A stretch of 11,979 nt of DNA from CAZECR01 sp964510495 (GTDB lineage: Bacteria > Patescibacteriota > Patescibacteriia > Magasanikbacterales > GWA2-37-8). The stretch lies in assembly GCA_964510495.1 (NCBI GenBank), contig CAZECR010000033.1, forward strand, positions 1-11,979. Direction: 5' to 3'. Made by a program: the position numbers and the translations under genes. The notes under the pieces are model-generated. The model did no database searches and had not been told where the DNA came from. It was given only the letters and a program-made list of their open reading frames with translations. Below, one piece after another: positions 1-6,266 of this stretch; the stretch's first letter is position 1; each line of letters opens with the position of its first letter.

Positions 1-2
1 GT

Positions 3-119
3 CAAACCATCGCCCTTATGGGTAACACGGGGAATGTTCGTGGTATTACGGGTATTCACCTTCATTTTGAAGTTATTGTTGGTGGTGTCCGGGTCAATCC
101 GCTGGGGTATGTAAAATAA
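3..119 (+). CDS. M23 (LytM-type) peptidase, C-terminal fragment
   Basis: Only the last 38 residues lie in the window; the gene starts upstream. The frame reads through a GNTGNVRGITGIHLHFEV stretch and ends VNPLGYVK before TAA at 117-119. A glycine-rich strand followed by HLHFE and then VNP is the C-terminal signature of M23 zinc endopeptidases, in which the H-x-H motif supplies a zinc ligand and the catalytic histidine. Family members cleave peptide cross-links in the cell wall or activate amidases, and they act outside the cytoplasmic membrane. Domains upstream (coiled coil, LysM, signal peptide) cannot be seen. The match is short, but the motif order is characteristic. Confidence 0.82.
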   Translation, partial: QTIALMGNTGNVRGITGIHLHFEVIVGGVRVNPLGYVK

Positions 120-145
120 AAAAACACAAATTTTTAGTATTTGTG
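111..145 (-). terminator. Weak intrinsic terminator for tRNA-Cys
   Basis: Read on the minus strand, a 7-bp AT-rich stem (CACAAAT at 145-139 with ATTTGTG at 131-125) is followed at once by seven T residues and then ATTTTAC. It lies about 100 nt beyond the tRNA-Cys 3' end in the direction of its transcription, and overlaps the stop region of the convergent M23 gene. The stem is low in GC, so efficiency is doubtful. Confidence 0.45.
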
Positions 146-205
146 CCTTGTATTTAGTGTGTGTAATTAGTAGTTTGGAAAAAATTTGTGGAAAACCTTA
201 CTTCC

Positions 206-237
206 ATCCAAACTACTAAATCCTAATTACAAATTAC
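206..237 (-). repeat. AT-rich 32-nt repeat, copy 1 (3' flank of tRNA-Cys)
   Basis: On the minus strand this 32-nt stretch matches 11948-11979 at 30 of 32 positions by hand alignment. It ends in TTTAGTAGTTTGGAT. It begins 8 nt after the tRNA-Cys 3' end, in the transcribed direction. A partial inverted copy (TTAGTAGTTTGGA at 167-179) can pair with 207-219 to form a 13-bp stem in the trailer RNA. The function is unknown. Confidence 0.75.
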
Positions 238-245
238 TTCGCTCG

Positions 246-317
246 AGGCCTGGGCGGGAATCGCACCCGCGCATAAGAGTTTTGCAGACTCCTGCCTTAC
301 TACTTGGCTACCAGGCC
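246..317 (-). tRNA. tRNA-Cys (anticodon GCA)
   Basis: The minus strand folds as a full cloverleaf: acceptor GGCCTGG/CCAGGCC, D stem GCC/GGC, anticodon stem GGAGT/ACTCT closing the loop CTGCAAA with anticodon GCA, and T arm GCGGG-TGCGATT-CCCGC. The discriminator base is U, as is usual for tRNA-Cys. No CCA follows (the next bases are CGAGC), so the CCA end must be added by nucleotidyltransferase. The gene diverges from polA. Confidence 0.95.
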
Positions 318-337
318 GAAATTCGTATAACGCGCGT

Positions 338-366
338 AGAATACCATAAACCCTACTTCTTTTCAA
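338..366 (-). promoter_or_regulatory. Promoter for tRNA-Cys
   Basis: The minus strand has a -35 TTGAAA (366-361), a 17-bp spacer and a -10 TATTCT (343-338). The predicted start is near 331, about 14 nt before the mature tRNA 5' end. It lies back to back with the likely polA promoter. Confidence 0.6.
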
Positions 367-376
367 GGGAAGAGTG

Positions 377-385
377 TGGTATACA
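377..385 (+). promoter_or_regulatory. Likely extended -10 promoter for polA
   Basis: TGGTATACA fits an extended -10 (TGn plus TATACA at 380-385). The -35 at the proper distance (TTCTTT, 357-362) is poor. Transcription would start near 392 and give a leader of about 18 nt with no evident SD before the ATG at 410. Confidence 0.4.
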
Positions 386-409
386 TTGAGAGTACTTTAA
401 ATAGCTCGC

Positions 410-3115
410 ATGTCAAAATTTGTCATCATCGACGGTAACGCCATTGTCCACCGAGCGTATCACGCTATTCCGCCACTCACTACCAAGGATGGTGTTTTGG
501 TAAACGCAGTGTACGGCTTCGTGTCGATGCTCCTCAAAGTTTGGAAAGATCTTAAGCCGGAATATTTAGCGGTAACGTTTGATGTCTCTGGCGGCACTTT
601 CCGACATGAAAAATTTGAAAAATATAAAGCCACGCGCGTCAAAGCCGACCAGGATCTGTACGATCAAATTCCGCTTGTCCACCAGATTGTGGAAGTGTTT
701 GGTATTCCTATTTTTGAGAAAAAAGGTTTTGAGGCGGACGATGTCATTGGCACGCTCGCGAAAGAAGCAGTTGCCTCACAGGAAAAGCCGGAGGTCTATG
801 TGGTGACGGGAGACATGGATACGCTGCAGCTCGTTAATGATCATGTCAAAGTGTACACGCTCCGAAAAGGTTTAAACGATATTGTTATTTATGACCCTGC
901 CGAAGTTCGTTCTCGTTATGGTTTTGGTCCCGAGATGATTGTGGATTACAAGGCGCTGCGCGGCGACACATCGGATAATATTCCGGGCGTTCCGGGAATT
1001 GGTGAAAAAACTGCTACCGAACTGATTCAAAAAGTTGGTGGCATTACAGAAATTTATAACGAATTATCTAAGCCCGCTTCGTCTATCCATACAGATTTCA
1101 AACCCGGAGTTCTTAAAAAATTAACTGAAGGGCAAGCGAGTGCCGAAATGAGTTTTTATTTAGCCACGATTGATTCTGCGGTTCCGAAGCTTGATTTTAC
1201 TGTAGCCGATTGTCGCATCAAACCGTTTGATAAAGAAAAAATAATCGCGCTCTTCCAAAAATTTGAATTCATTTCACTTCTCAAGCGTCTCCCTGACTTT
1301 GCGGGTAACCCAGCTGTGGCCGAAGAAAAAAAGTCTGTGCACGCCGGTGCGCAAACCCGCACCAAGCAAACTAAAATACTCGAATATGCCGAAATAGCTA
1401 CGGCCGCGGAAGCAAAAACGTTGCTGGAACATATTGTCGCGAAAGGAAGTTTTGCTGCTCGCCTCGTAACAACCGGTACAGATTTTTTTGCGAGCACATT
1501 TGCTGGCGCGTTATTTGTCGTGGACCACCACGGTTATTTTGTTCCAAAAAATCTTTTTAAAAATATTCAAGAAGTTTTTGCGAATCCGGGCCTAACACTT
1601 AATGGTCACGATGTTAAACAGTTGTTAAAGGTGGCTACCGTTCACAATATCGAAGTTAAAAATAAGTTATTTGACGTAATGATTGCCTCGTATATTCTGA
1701 ATCCCGGCAGCCGCGCGCACGATCCGGCGAGTGTGGTCTTGAAGGTTCTCGGTAAAGAACTCCTGGCTGGTAGTGGTCAAGAAAGTTTATTTGGCGTAGA
1801 CACCAAAACACTCGCTCACGAACTATTCTTGCTCAGTGAAACAGTTCCAGAATTGATGCGTGACCTTAAAGCCGTTGACGACTACGGTTTGATGGAAAAA
1901 ATTGAAATGCCGCTCAGCATTGTTTTGGCCGAAATGGAATTGAATGGTGTAGCGGTAGATCCTGATCGCCTGGTAGAACTTTCCAAAAAAACCGGGAAAG
2001 CGCTTGCTGCCTGCACCAAGAAAATTTACGACCTCAGCGGGGAAGAATTTAATATTGCCTCCCCTATTCAGTTGCGCGAAGTGTTGTTTGAAAAAATGAA
2101 TATCCCAACCGAAGGAATTAAAAAAGGTAAGACCGGGTTATCGACATCGGCCGAGGAACTCGAAAAACTACGCGGCCTCCACCCGATCATCGATGAGATT
2201 TCGGAATTTCGCGAACTCAGTAAATTACAAAATACCTATATTGATGTGTTGCCGACCTTGGTAAATCCAACCACACACCGCATTCATACTACGTATAATC
2301 AAACCGTCGCGGCAACCGGACGCCTGTCGAGCACTGATCCTAATTTGCAAAATATTCCGGTGCGCACCGAACTGGGGCGCGAAGTTCGGACAGCCTTTGT
2401 GGCTGACAAAGGAAATATTTTGCTCAGCGCTGATTACTCGCAGATTGAACTACGTATTGTGGCGTCACTTGCCGAAGACACGCGCATGATTGAGATTTTT
2501 TCCGAGGGGCTCGATATTCACCAAGCCACTGCTGCCGCCATTAATAATGTTTCTTTGGAAAATGTTACCAAAGAAATGCGCTACGCGGCGAAAGAAGTTA
2601 ACTTCGGCGTCTTATATGGTATGGGTACGCACGGCCTGTCGTGGCGCGCCGGTATTCCGTATTGGCAGGCTAAAGAATTTATTGAAAAATATTTTGAACA
2701 ATTTAGTGGGGTAAAAAAGTATTTGGATCGTACGGTCGAATTTGCAACCAAGGAAGGCTACTGCGAAACACTTTTTGGTCGCCGTCGCTATATCCCAGAA
2801 CTCGCCAGCAAAAATCACCAACTCCGTGCCGCTGGTGAACGTATGGCGGTGAACCATCCGGTGCAAGGTACTGCTGCCGACCTCATGAAAATGGGTATGA
2901 TCGAGGTGTACCACAAACTCCACGCCTCCCAGTATGGAGAAGATGTAAAAATGATCCTCCAGGTGCATGATGAATTGGTCGTAGAAGTCAAAAAAGGATT
3001 AGAAAAAGAGGTTGGAGAATTGCTTAAAGAAACCATGGAAAACGTCGTTAAGCTCAAAGTTCCGGTACGCGTTGATCTCAAAACTGGTCAGAATTGGGGT
3101 GAGATGGAAAAATAA
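410..3115 (+). CDS. polA: DNA polymerase I
   Basis: This 901-residue protein is a full-length family A polymerase for Okazaki fragment processing and repair synthesis. The N-terminal 5' nuclease (about 1-290) keeps its acidic metal ligands: D8, the EADD motif at 108-111, D135/D137 in TGDMDT, and GDTSDN at 185-190. The middle region (about 320-515) aligns with the 3'-5' exonuclease fold but shows no D-x-E motif, so proofreading is probably lost, as in Bacillus-type Pol I. The polymerase domain is intact: motif A DYSQIELRI from D675, O-helix R724/K728/F732/Y736, and motif C QVHDE with D854. F732 sits at the position that makes these enzymes discriminate against dideoxynucleotides. The ATG at 410 is chosen because the IIDGN motif follows at once. 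No SD is seen. The terminator stem begins within the last codons. Confidence 0.98.
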   Translation: MSKFVIIDGNAIVHRAYHAIPPLTTKDGVLVNAVYGFVSMLLKVWKDLKPEYLAVTFDVSGGTFRHEKFEKYKATRVKADQDLYDQIPLVHQIVEVFGIPIFEKKGFEADDVIGTLAKEAVASQEKPEVYVVTGDMDTLQLVNDHVKVYTLRKGLNDIVIYDPAEVRSRYGFGPEMIVDYKALRGDTSDNIPGVPGIGEKTATELIQKVGGITEIYNELSKPASSIHTDFKPGVLKKLTEGQASAEMSFYLATIDSAVPKLDFTVADCRIKPFDKEKIIALFQKFEFISLLKRLPDFAGNPAVAEEKKSVHAGAQTRTKQTKILEYAEIATAAEAKTLLEHIVAKGSFAARLVTTGTDFFASTFAGALFVVDHHGYFVPKNLFKNIQEVFANPGLTLNGHDVKQLLKVATVHNIEVKNKLFDVMIASYILNPGSRAHDPASVVLKVLGKELLAGSGQESLFGVDTKTLAHELFLLSETVPELMRDLKAVDDYGLMEKIEMPLSIVLAEMELNGVAVDPDRLVELSKKTGKALAACTKKIYDLSGEEFNIASPIQLREVLFEKMNIPTEGIKKGKTGLSTSAEELEKLRGLHPIIDEISEFRELSKLQNTYIDVLPTLVNPTTHRIHTTYNQTVAATGRLSSTDPNLQNIPVRTELGREVRTAFVADKGNILLSADYSQIELRIVASLAEDTRMIEIFSEGLDIHQATAAAINNVSLENVTKEMRYAAKEVNFGVLYGMGTHGLSWRAGIPYWQAKEFIEKYFEQFSGVKKYLDRTVEFATKEGYCETLFGRRRYIPELASKNHQLRAAGERMAVNHPVQGTAADLMKMGMIEVYHKLHASQYGEDVKMILQVHDELVVEVKKGLEKEVGELLKETMENVVKLKVPVRVDLKTGQNWGEMEK

Positions 3116-3140
3116 CCGCTTATTTAAGCGGTTATTTCTT
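3111..3140 (+). terminator. Intrinsic terminator of polA
   Basis: A perfect 11-bp stem (AATAACCGCTT at 3111-3121, AAGCGGTTATT at 3126-3136) with a 4-nt loop is followed by TCTTGTTT. It includes the polA stop codon, so the stem is partly coding. The T tract is interrupted. Confidence 0.75.
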
Positions 3141-3148
3141 GTTTGCGT

Positions 3149-3191
3149 ACTTGACAAGTAGCTTGACAAGTTAATTTAATACTTGACAAGT
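3149..3191 (+). promoter_or_regulatory. Three-copy palindromic operator array
   Basis: The 11-bp palindrome ACTTG-A-CAAGT occurs at 3149-3159, 3161-3171 (first base G) and 3181-3191, with centres at 3154, 3166 and 3186, roughly one and two helical turns apart. The third copy contains the TTGACA -35 of the promoter for the gene at 3220, so a bound protein would block RNA polymerase. The encoded protein begins with a winged-helix domain, which suggests autoregulation; that link is inference. Confidence 0.7.
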
Positions 3192-3211
3192 TAACTAAAT
3201 TTTGGTACACT
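3183..3211 (+). promoter_or_regulatory. Promoter of the wHTH/ATPase gene; nearly leaderless
   Basis: A consensus -35 TTGACA (3183-3188), a 17-bp spacer and a -10 TACACT (3206-3211) predict a start near 3218. The ATG is at 3220, so the transcript would have almost no leader. This also rules out the upstream in-frame TTG at 3202, which lies inside the promoter. Confidence 0.75.
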
Positions 3212-3219
3212 ATAAGCAT

Positions 3220-4257
3220 ATGAACCTCGAAGATCAAATTTTAGTTCAAATTACTGAAAAAGGCTCTATTCAAGCCAAAGACGTGAGTGCTTTAACCGGA
3301 TTATCGAAGCAGTCGGTAGTTGTTGTGTTAAATCGGCTTATTGCTGGGCAAAAAATTGCTCGAGTCGGGCAAACAAATACGGTTCGCTATATCCCCTTTG
3401 CCGAGGCTGAGCAGGCTGCGGTTCCAAATCAAGTTGTGTGGCGTCGTCGACTTGAAAACACCGACCTCAGCGAATCGACTCTTTTTGCGGAACTTAAGAA
3501 TTCGCCATTTTTTCGCACAGCCAATCTGGCTAAAGACGTGGCCCGAATTGTTGAGCACGGATTTACGGAAATGCTTAATAACGCCATTGAACATTCGGAG
3601 TCTTCGCGAATTGAAATTGAAGTACGGGCAAACAAAGAATCTTTTTCGTTTGAAATTATTGATCACGGTATTGGTATTTTTCAGAATGTGCGCCGCAAAC
3701 GAAACCTGGCCAGTGATATCGAAGCGGCCCAGGATATTTTCAAAGGTAAACAAACCACCATGCCAGCAACGCACTCGGGCCAAGGAATTTTCTTCACTTC
3801 GAAAATGGCTGACAAGTTTTGGATTATGAGCGGTAAAACAGAAGTGTTGGTTGATAATACTATTCCAGATTTTTTTATTAAGCCACACCGTCACCGCACC
3901 GGAACACTCGTTGGTTTTTTGATTAATCTGGGAAGCCCTCGGAAAATTCAGGATGTGTTTAATCAATTCACCAACAGCGAACAGCGTTTTGATAAAACCG
4001 AAATTAAAGTTGAACTCTACACCATGGAGGATAGCTTCGTGTCGCGCTCTCAGGCTCGCCGACTTTTAGCTGGGCTCGATGAATTTAAACGCATTGTCCT
4101 TGATTTCAATCGCGTTGAATTTATTGGCCAGGGTTTTGCTGATGAAATTTTTCGGGTGTACAAAAATTTTCATCCTGATGTTGAGATAACTTCTGTTAAT
4201 GCGGTGCCAGAAGTAGATTCAATGATTCAAAGGGCAATGGCGGAACAGAAAAACTAG
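3220..4257 (+). CDS. Winged-helix / histidine-kinase-like ATPase / DUF4325 (STAS-like) regulator
   Basis: This 345-residue protein has three parts. Residues 1-60 form a winged-helix DNA-binding domain (ALTGLSKQSVVVVLNRLI recognition region, then a wing ending RYIPF). Residues about 85-240 are a GHKL-type ATPase: N box E117-x-x-N120-N121 with E124/H125, G1 box D148-H-G-I-G, and G2 box HSGQGIF from H185. There is no phosphoacceptor histidine domain, so it resembles anti-sigma kinases of the SpoIIAB/RsbW group more than sensor kinases. Residues about 265-345 match DUF4325, a STAS-like domain (LDFNRVEFIGQGFADEIF). Known partner-switching systems keep the kinase and STAS antagonist as separate proteins; here both sit on one chain with a DNA-binding head. 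The gene stands alone behind the palindromic array and ends at a strong terminator. The domain calls are firm; the target genes and signal are unknown. Confidence 0.88.
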   Translation: MNLEDQILVQITEKGSIQAKDVSALTGLSKQSVVVVLNRLIAGQKIARVGQTNTVRYIPFAEAEQAAVPNQVVWRRRLENTDLSESTLFAELKNSPFFRTANLAKDVARIVEHGFTEMLNNAIEHSESSRIEIEVRANKESFSFEIIDHGIGIFQNVRRKRNLASDIEAAQDIFKGKQTTMPATHSGQGIFFTSKMADKFWIMSGKTEVLVDNTIPDFFIKPHRHRTGTLVGFLINLGSPRKIQDVFNQFTNSEQRFDKTEIKVELYTMEDSFVSRSQARRLLAGLDEFKRIVLDFNRVEFIGQGFADEIFRVYKNFHPDVEITSVNAVPEVDSMIQRAMAEQKN

Positions 4258-4275
4258 TGCCCGATCCCGTTAAAT

Positions 4276-4306
4276 AAAAAACCGTCGGTTATGCCGACGG
4301 TTTTTT
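4276..4306. terminator. Bidirectional intrinsic terminator
   Basis: A 13-bp stem (six A then CCGTCGG at 4276-4288; CCGACGG then six T at 4294-4306) surrounds a 5-nt TTATG loop. It works in both directions and separates the convergent regulator gene and doxX-like gene, whose stop is at 4316. Confidence 0.92.
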
Positions 4307-4315
4307 AGTCATGTT

Positions 4316-4879
4316 TTATTTTTTCATTCCTTCATCTTTTTGCATCATCTTGTCGCCGCATTTGCATTTACCATCCGGTCCGCAGCAGCCACGCATCATT
4401 GCGGTGTCCATCTTGTCGCCACATTTTCCATCAGCACAACCGTCTTTACAAGCAGCGCGACATTTAGGGCAGGGGCATTCCATCTGTACCAAGCGATATC
4501 GTCCAGCTCCAACACCGGCAAGCGCGAGTGTTGCTCCAATCAGCATAATTGGCAGCAGAGCGCCCATATATGGTCCTTTGGCATGGACAGCAAGGAGAGC
4601 TACAATCATGATGACCGCGAGCCAGCCAGCTGCAATACGGGTAAACACACCGAGAAGTATCATGAGACCGCCAATTAGTTCAGCTAAACCAACCAAGTAA
4701 ACCCAAAACGATGGAGCGGGAAAGCCGAGGCCACTAAACATTTGCATGGTCATGCCGGTGTTAACAAACAGCTTGTTATATCCCGTATATATGAAAACTG
4801 CTGCTACGGCAACGCGCAAGGCGAGCAGTCCGAGTGGCGCAAGTGCTGGAAAACATTTTGAAGTGTGTGAACACATCAT
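4316..4879 (-). CDS. DoxX-family membrane protein with Cys/Met-rich C-terminal tail
   Basis: This 187-residue protein has four hydrophobic helices (about 12-33, 51-73, 78-99, 103-126) and the DoxX pattern LRVAVAAVFIYTGYNKL near the start, with GLAELIGGLMILLGVFTR in the second helix. DoxX proteins are small inner-membrane proteins linked to quinone or thiol redox chemistry. The unusual part is the last 55 or so residues: 10 cysteines, several methionines and lysines, and a duplicated unit, KCGDKMD and KCGDKMM. The DNA shows the same duplication near 4346-4360 and 4408-4425. The composition suggests binding of a soft metal ion or a disulfide relay, but no known metal motif is assigned. It starts 23 nt after the NDH-2 gene on the same strand and probably shares its transcript. 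There are two adjacent ATG codons (4879, 4876) and no SD. Confidence 0.85.
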   Translation of the reverse strand: MMCSHTSKCFPALAPLGLLALRVAVAAVFIYTGYNKLFVNTGMTMQMFSGLGFPAPSFWVYLVGLAELIGGLMILLGVFTRIAAGWLAVIMIVALLAVHAKGPYMGALLPIMLIGATLALAGVGAGRYRLVQMECPCPKCRAACKDGCADGKCGDKMDTAMMRGCCGPDGKCKCGDKMMQKDEGMKK

Positions 4880-4902
4880 ACCAATAAGTTAGAAATAAAA
4901 GT

Positions 4903-6135
4903 TTATTTTTTGCTTTCGATGTCGATTATATAGCGAAAACTCAAAGCATGCAAGGTCCAGTCAATGACAATTTTTAGTTTGCGCAACAAGCCGGGAATAA
5001 AAAGCAGATATGCGGTGCGTCGCATCCACCAGGCGAGTCGGCCAAATAAGATGAATTTGCCAATGATGACGACCCCATACCACTCGCCGACTGGAATAAG
5101 ACTGCCGTGAGATTTGAATGTATAGGGTTTAATGGTTTTGCCTTGTAAAGCGAGCGCCAAATGCCGGCCGACATAATAGCCTTGATTATGAGCAGTTTCC
5201 CCAAGTTGGGGGACAGGTTGTGTGCTACCGGGGTTACAAAATCGTGACATGTCACCCGCTACATAGAGCGAGTCGTCCGTATGCGAGAGCAAAAATTCAT
5301 TAGTTGGAATTCTTCCTCCCTCTTGGTAGGGTGCTTCTAAGTACAGATCGGCCTGGTTTTTGACGCCGGCACACCACACCGTAAAGGTACTCGGTAGTGT
5401 TGTGCCATCCTTGAACGTAAGCATATCTTTGCCGACAGTTTGTACGGCATGTCCGAGTAAACACGGTATGCCCTGGCGAACCAAACGTTCTTTAATTTTG
5501 GTTTGTACAACGAGCGGCAAGTTGCCAAGAATAGTTGGCCCGGCTTCAACGATGGTAATGGTCGTTTCTCGACCTGGATATAATTTTTTAAGGTCATGCG
5601 TAACGAGATGGTGTAGCTGGGTAGCTGTTTCAATACCAGTATATCCACCCCCGACGATCGTAATAGCAATGCTTCCGCCGGTTTTTTCAAAAGCGGCGAT
5701 GAGTTCGTGTCGAAGCCGAATAGCCGCGTCAAGCGTACGGACGCTATAGCTAAATTCAGCCGCACCCGGAGTGTTAAAATAATTAACTCCGCTGCCAAGC
5801 GCCACGACAAGCTTGGTGTATCGAATCGTGCCCACATCTGTTGTCACGCACTTTTCAGCTGGTTGGATTTTTTTAACCCGTGCCTTTAAAAAACGGTGTG
5901 GTGTTCGGTAGACAAGCTCGCGCAGTGGTACCGTACAGTGCGTAGGCTCAATTGATCCCGATGCAACCTCGTGCAGCATGGGGGTGAAAGTGTAGTAGTT
6001 ATTGTAATCAACAATCGTAATTTTTTGTTCAAGACCAGCCCTTTTTAATTCTTTGGCGAGCGTGCGAAAGGTTTCGTAGCCGCCAATACCTGCGCCGAGA
6101 ATCAGAATATCCGTTTCAAGAGAGGTTGTTTGCAT
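4903..6135 (-). CDS. ndh: Type II NADH:quinone oxidoreductase (NDH-2)
   Basis: This 410-residue flavoprotein belongs to the NDH-2 / pyridine nucleotide-disulfide family, which oxidises NADH and passes electrons to quinone at the membrane face without pumping protons. The FAD-binding Rossmann motif is GAGIGG (14-19), the NAD-binding motif VGGGYTGIE starts at V161, and the FAD-contacting AGD is at 293-295. The C-terminal region GRLAWWMRRTAYLLF with a following amphipathic LKIVIDWTLHALSF is the membrane-anchoring end typical of the family. I start at the ATG at 6135: the open frame runs back to 6222, but that extension crosses a good promoter and the FAD motif follows soon after this methionine. 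It is transcribed divergently from holA and is followed by the DoxX-like gene. Many CPR genomes lack respiratory chains, so its electron acceptor is an open question. Confidence 0.9.
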   Translation of the reverse strand: MQTTSLETDILILGAGIGGYETFRTLAKELKRAGLEQKITIVDYNNYYTFTPMLHEVASGSIEPTHCTVPLRELVYRTPHRFLKARVKKIQPAEKCVTTDVGTIRYTKLVVALGSGVNYFNTPGAAEFSYSVRTLDAAIRLRHELIAAFEKTGGSIAITIVGGGYTGIETATQLHHLVTHDLKKLYPGRETTITIVEAGPTILGNLPLVVQTKIKERLVRQGIPCLLGHAVQTVGKDMLTFKDGTTLPSTFTVWCAGVKNQADLYLEAPYQEGGRIPTNEFLLSHTDDSLYVAGDMSRFCNPGSTQPVPQLGETAHNQGYYVGRHLALALQGKTIKPYTFKSHGSLIPVGEWYGVVIIGKFILFGRLAWWMRRTAYLLFIPGLLRKLKIVIDWTLHALSFRYIIDIESKK

Positions 6136-6162
6136 ACACAAAAGGTTATAAAAACTGGCCCA

Positions 6163-6191
6163 AGTATAGCACTGGTCGCGCTGTTTGTCAC
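6163..6191 (-). promoter_or_regulatory. Promoter of the NDH-2/DoxX operon
   Basis: The minus strand has GTGACA (6191-6186), a 17-bp spacer and TATACT (6168-6163) preceded by TGC, an extended -10. The start is near 6156, leaving about 20 nt before the ATG at 6135. Confidence 0.65.
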
Positions 6192-6205
6192 GATTACAGG
6201 GTAAG

Positions 6206-6234
6206 TTGTTTTTCTCTCTCAACCAGGGTATAGT
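6206..6234 (+). promoter_or_regulatory. Promoter of holA
   Basis: TTGTTT (6206-6211), a 17-bp spacer and TATAGT (6229-6234) predict a start near 6241 and a 26-nt leader without an SD. It lies 15 bp from the -35 of the divergent NDH-2 promoter, so the two could be affected by one regulator. Confidence 0.5.
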
Positions 6235-6266
6235 ACCGAGCGCTAAGCATTCCTTCAGTTTTTTGT

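Noticed and set aside
186..389. Open frame of 67 codons on the plus strand
   Set aside because: It runs antisense through the whole tRNA-Cys gene and both promoters, and the translation looks like random coding.
3202..3219. Earlier TTG start for the winged-helix regulator
   Set aside because: It lies within the spacer and -10 of the promoter, upstream of the predicted transcript start.
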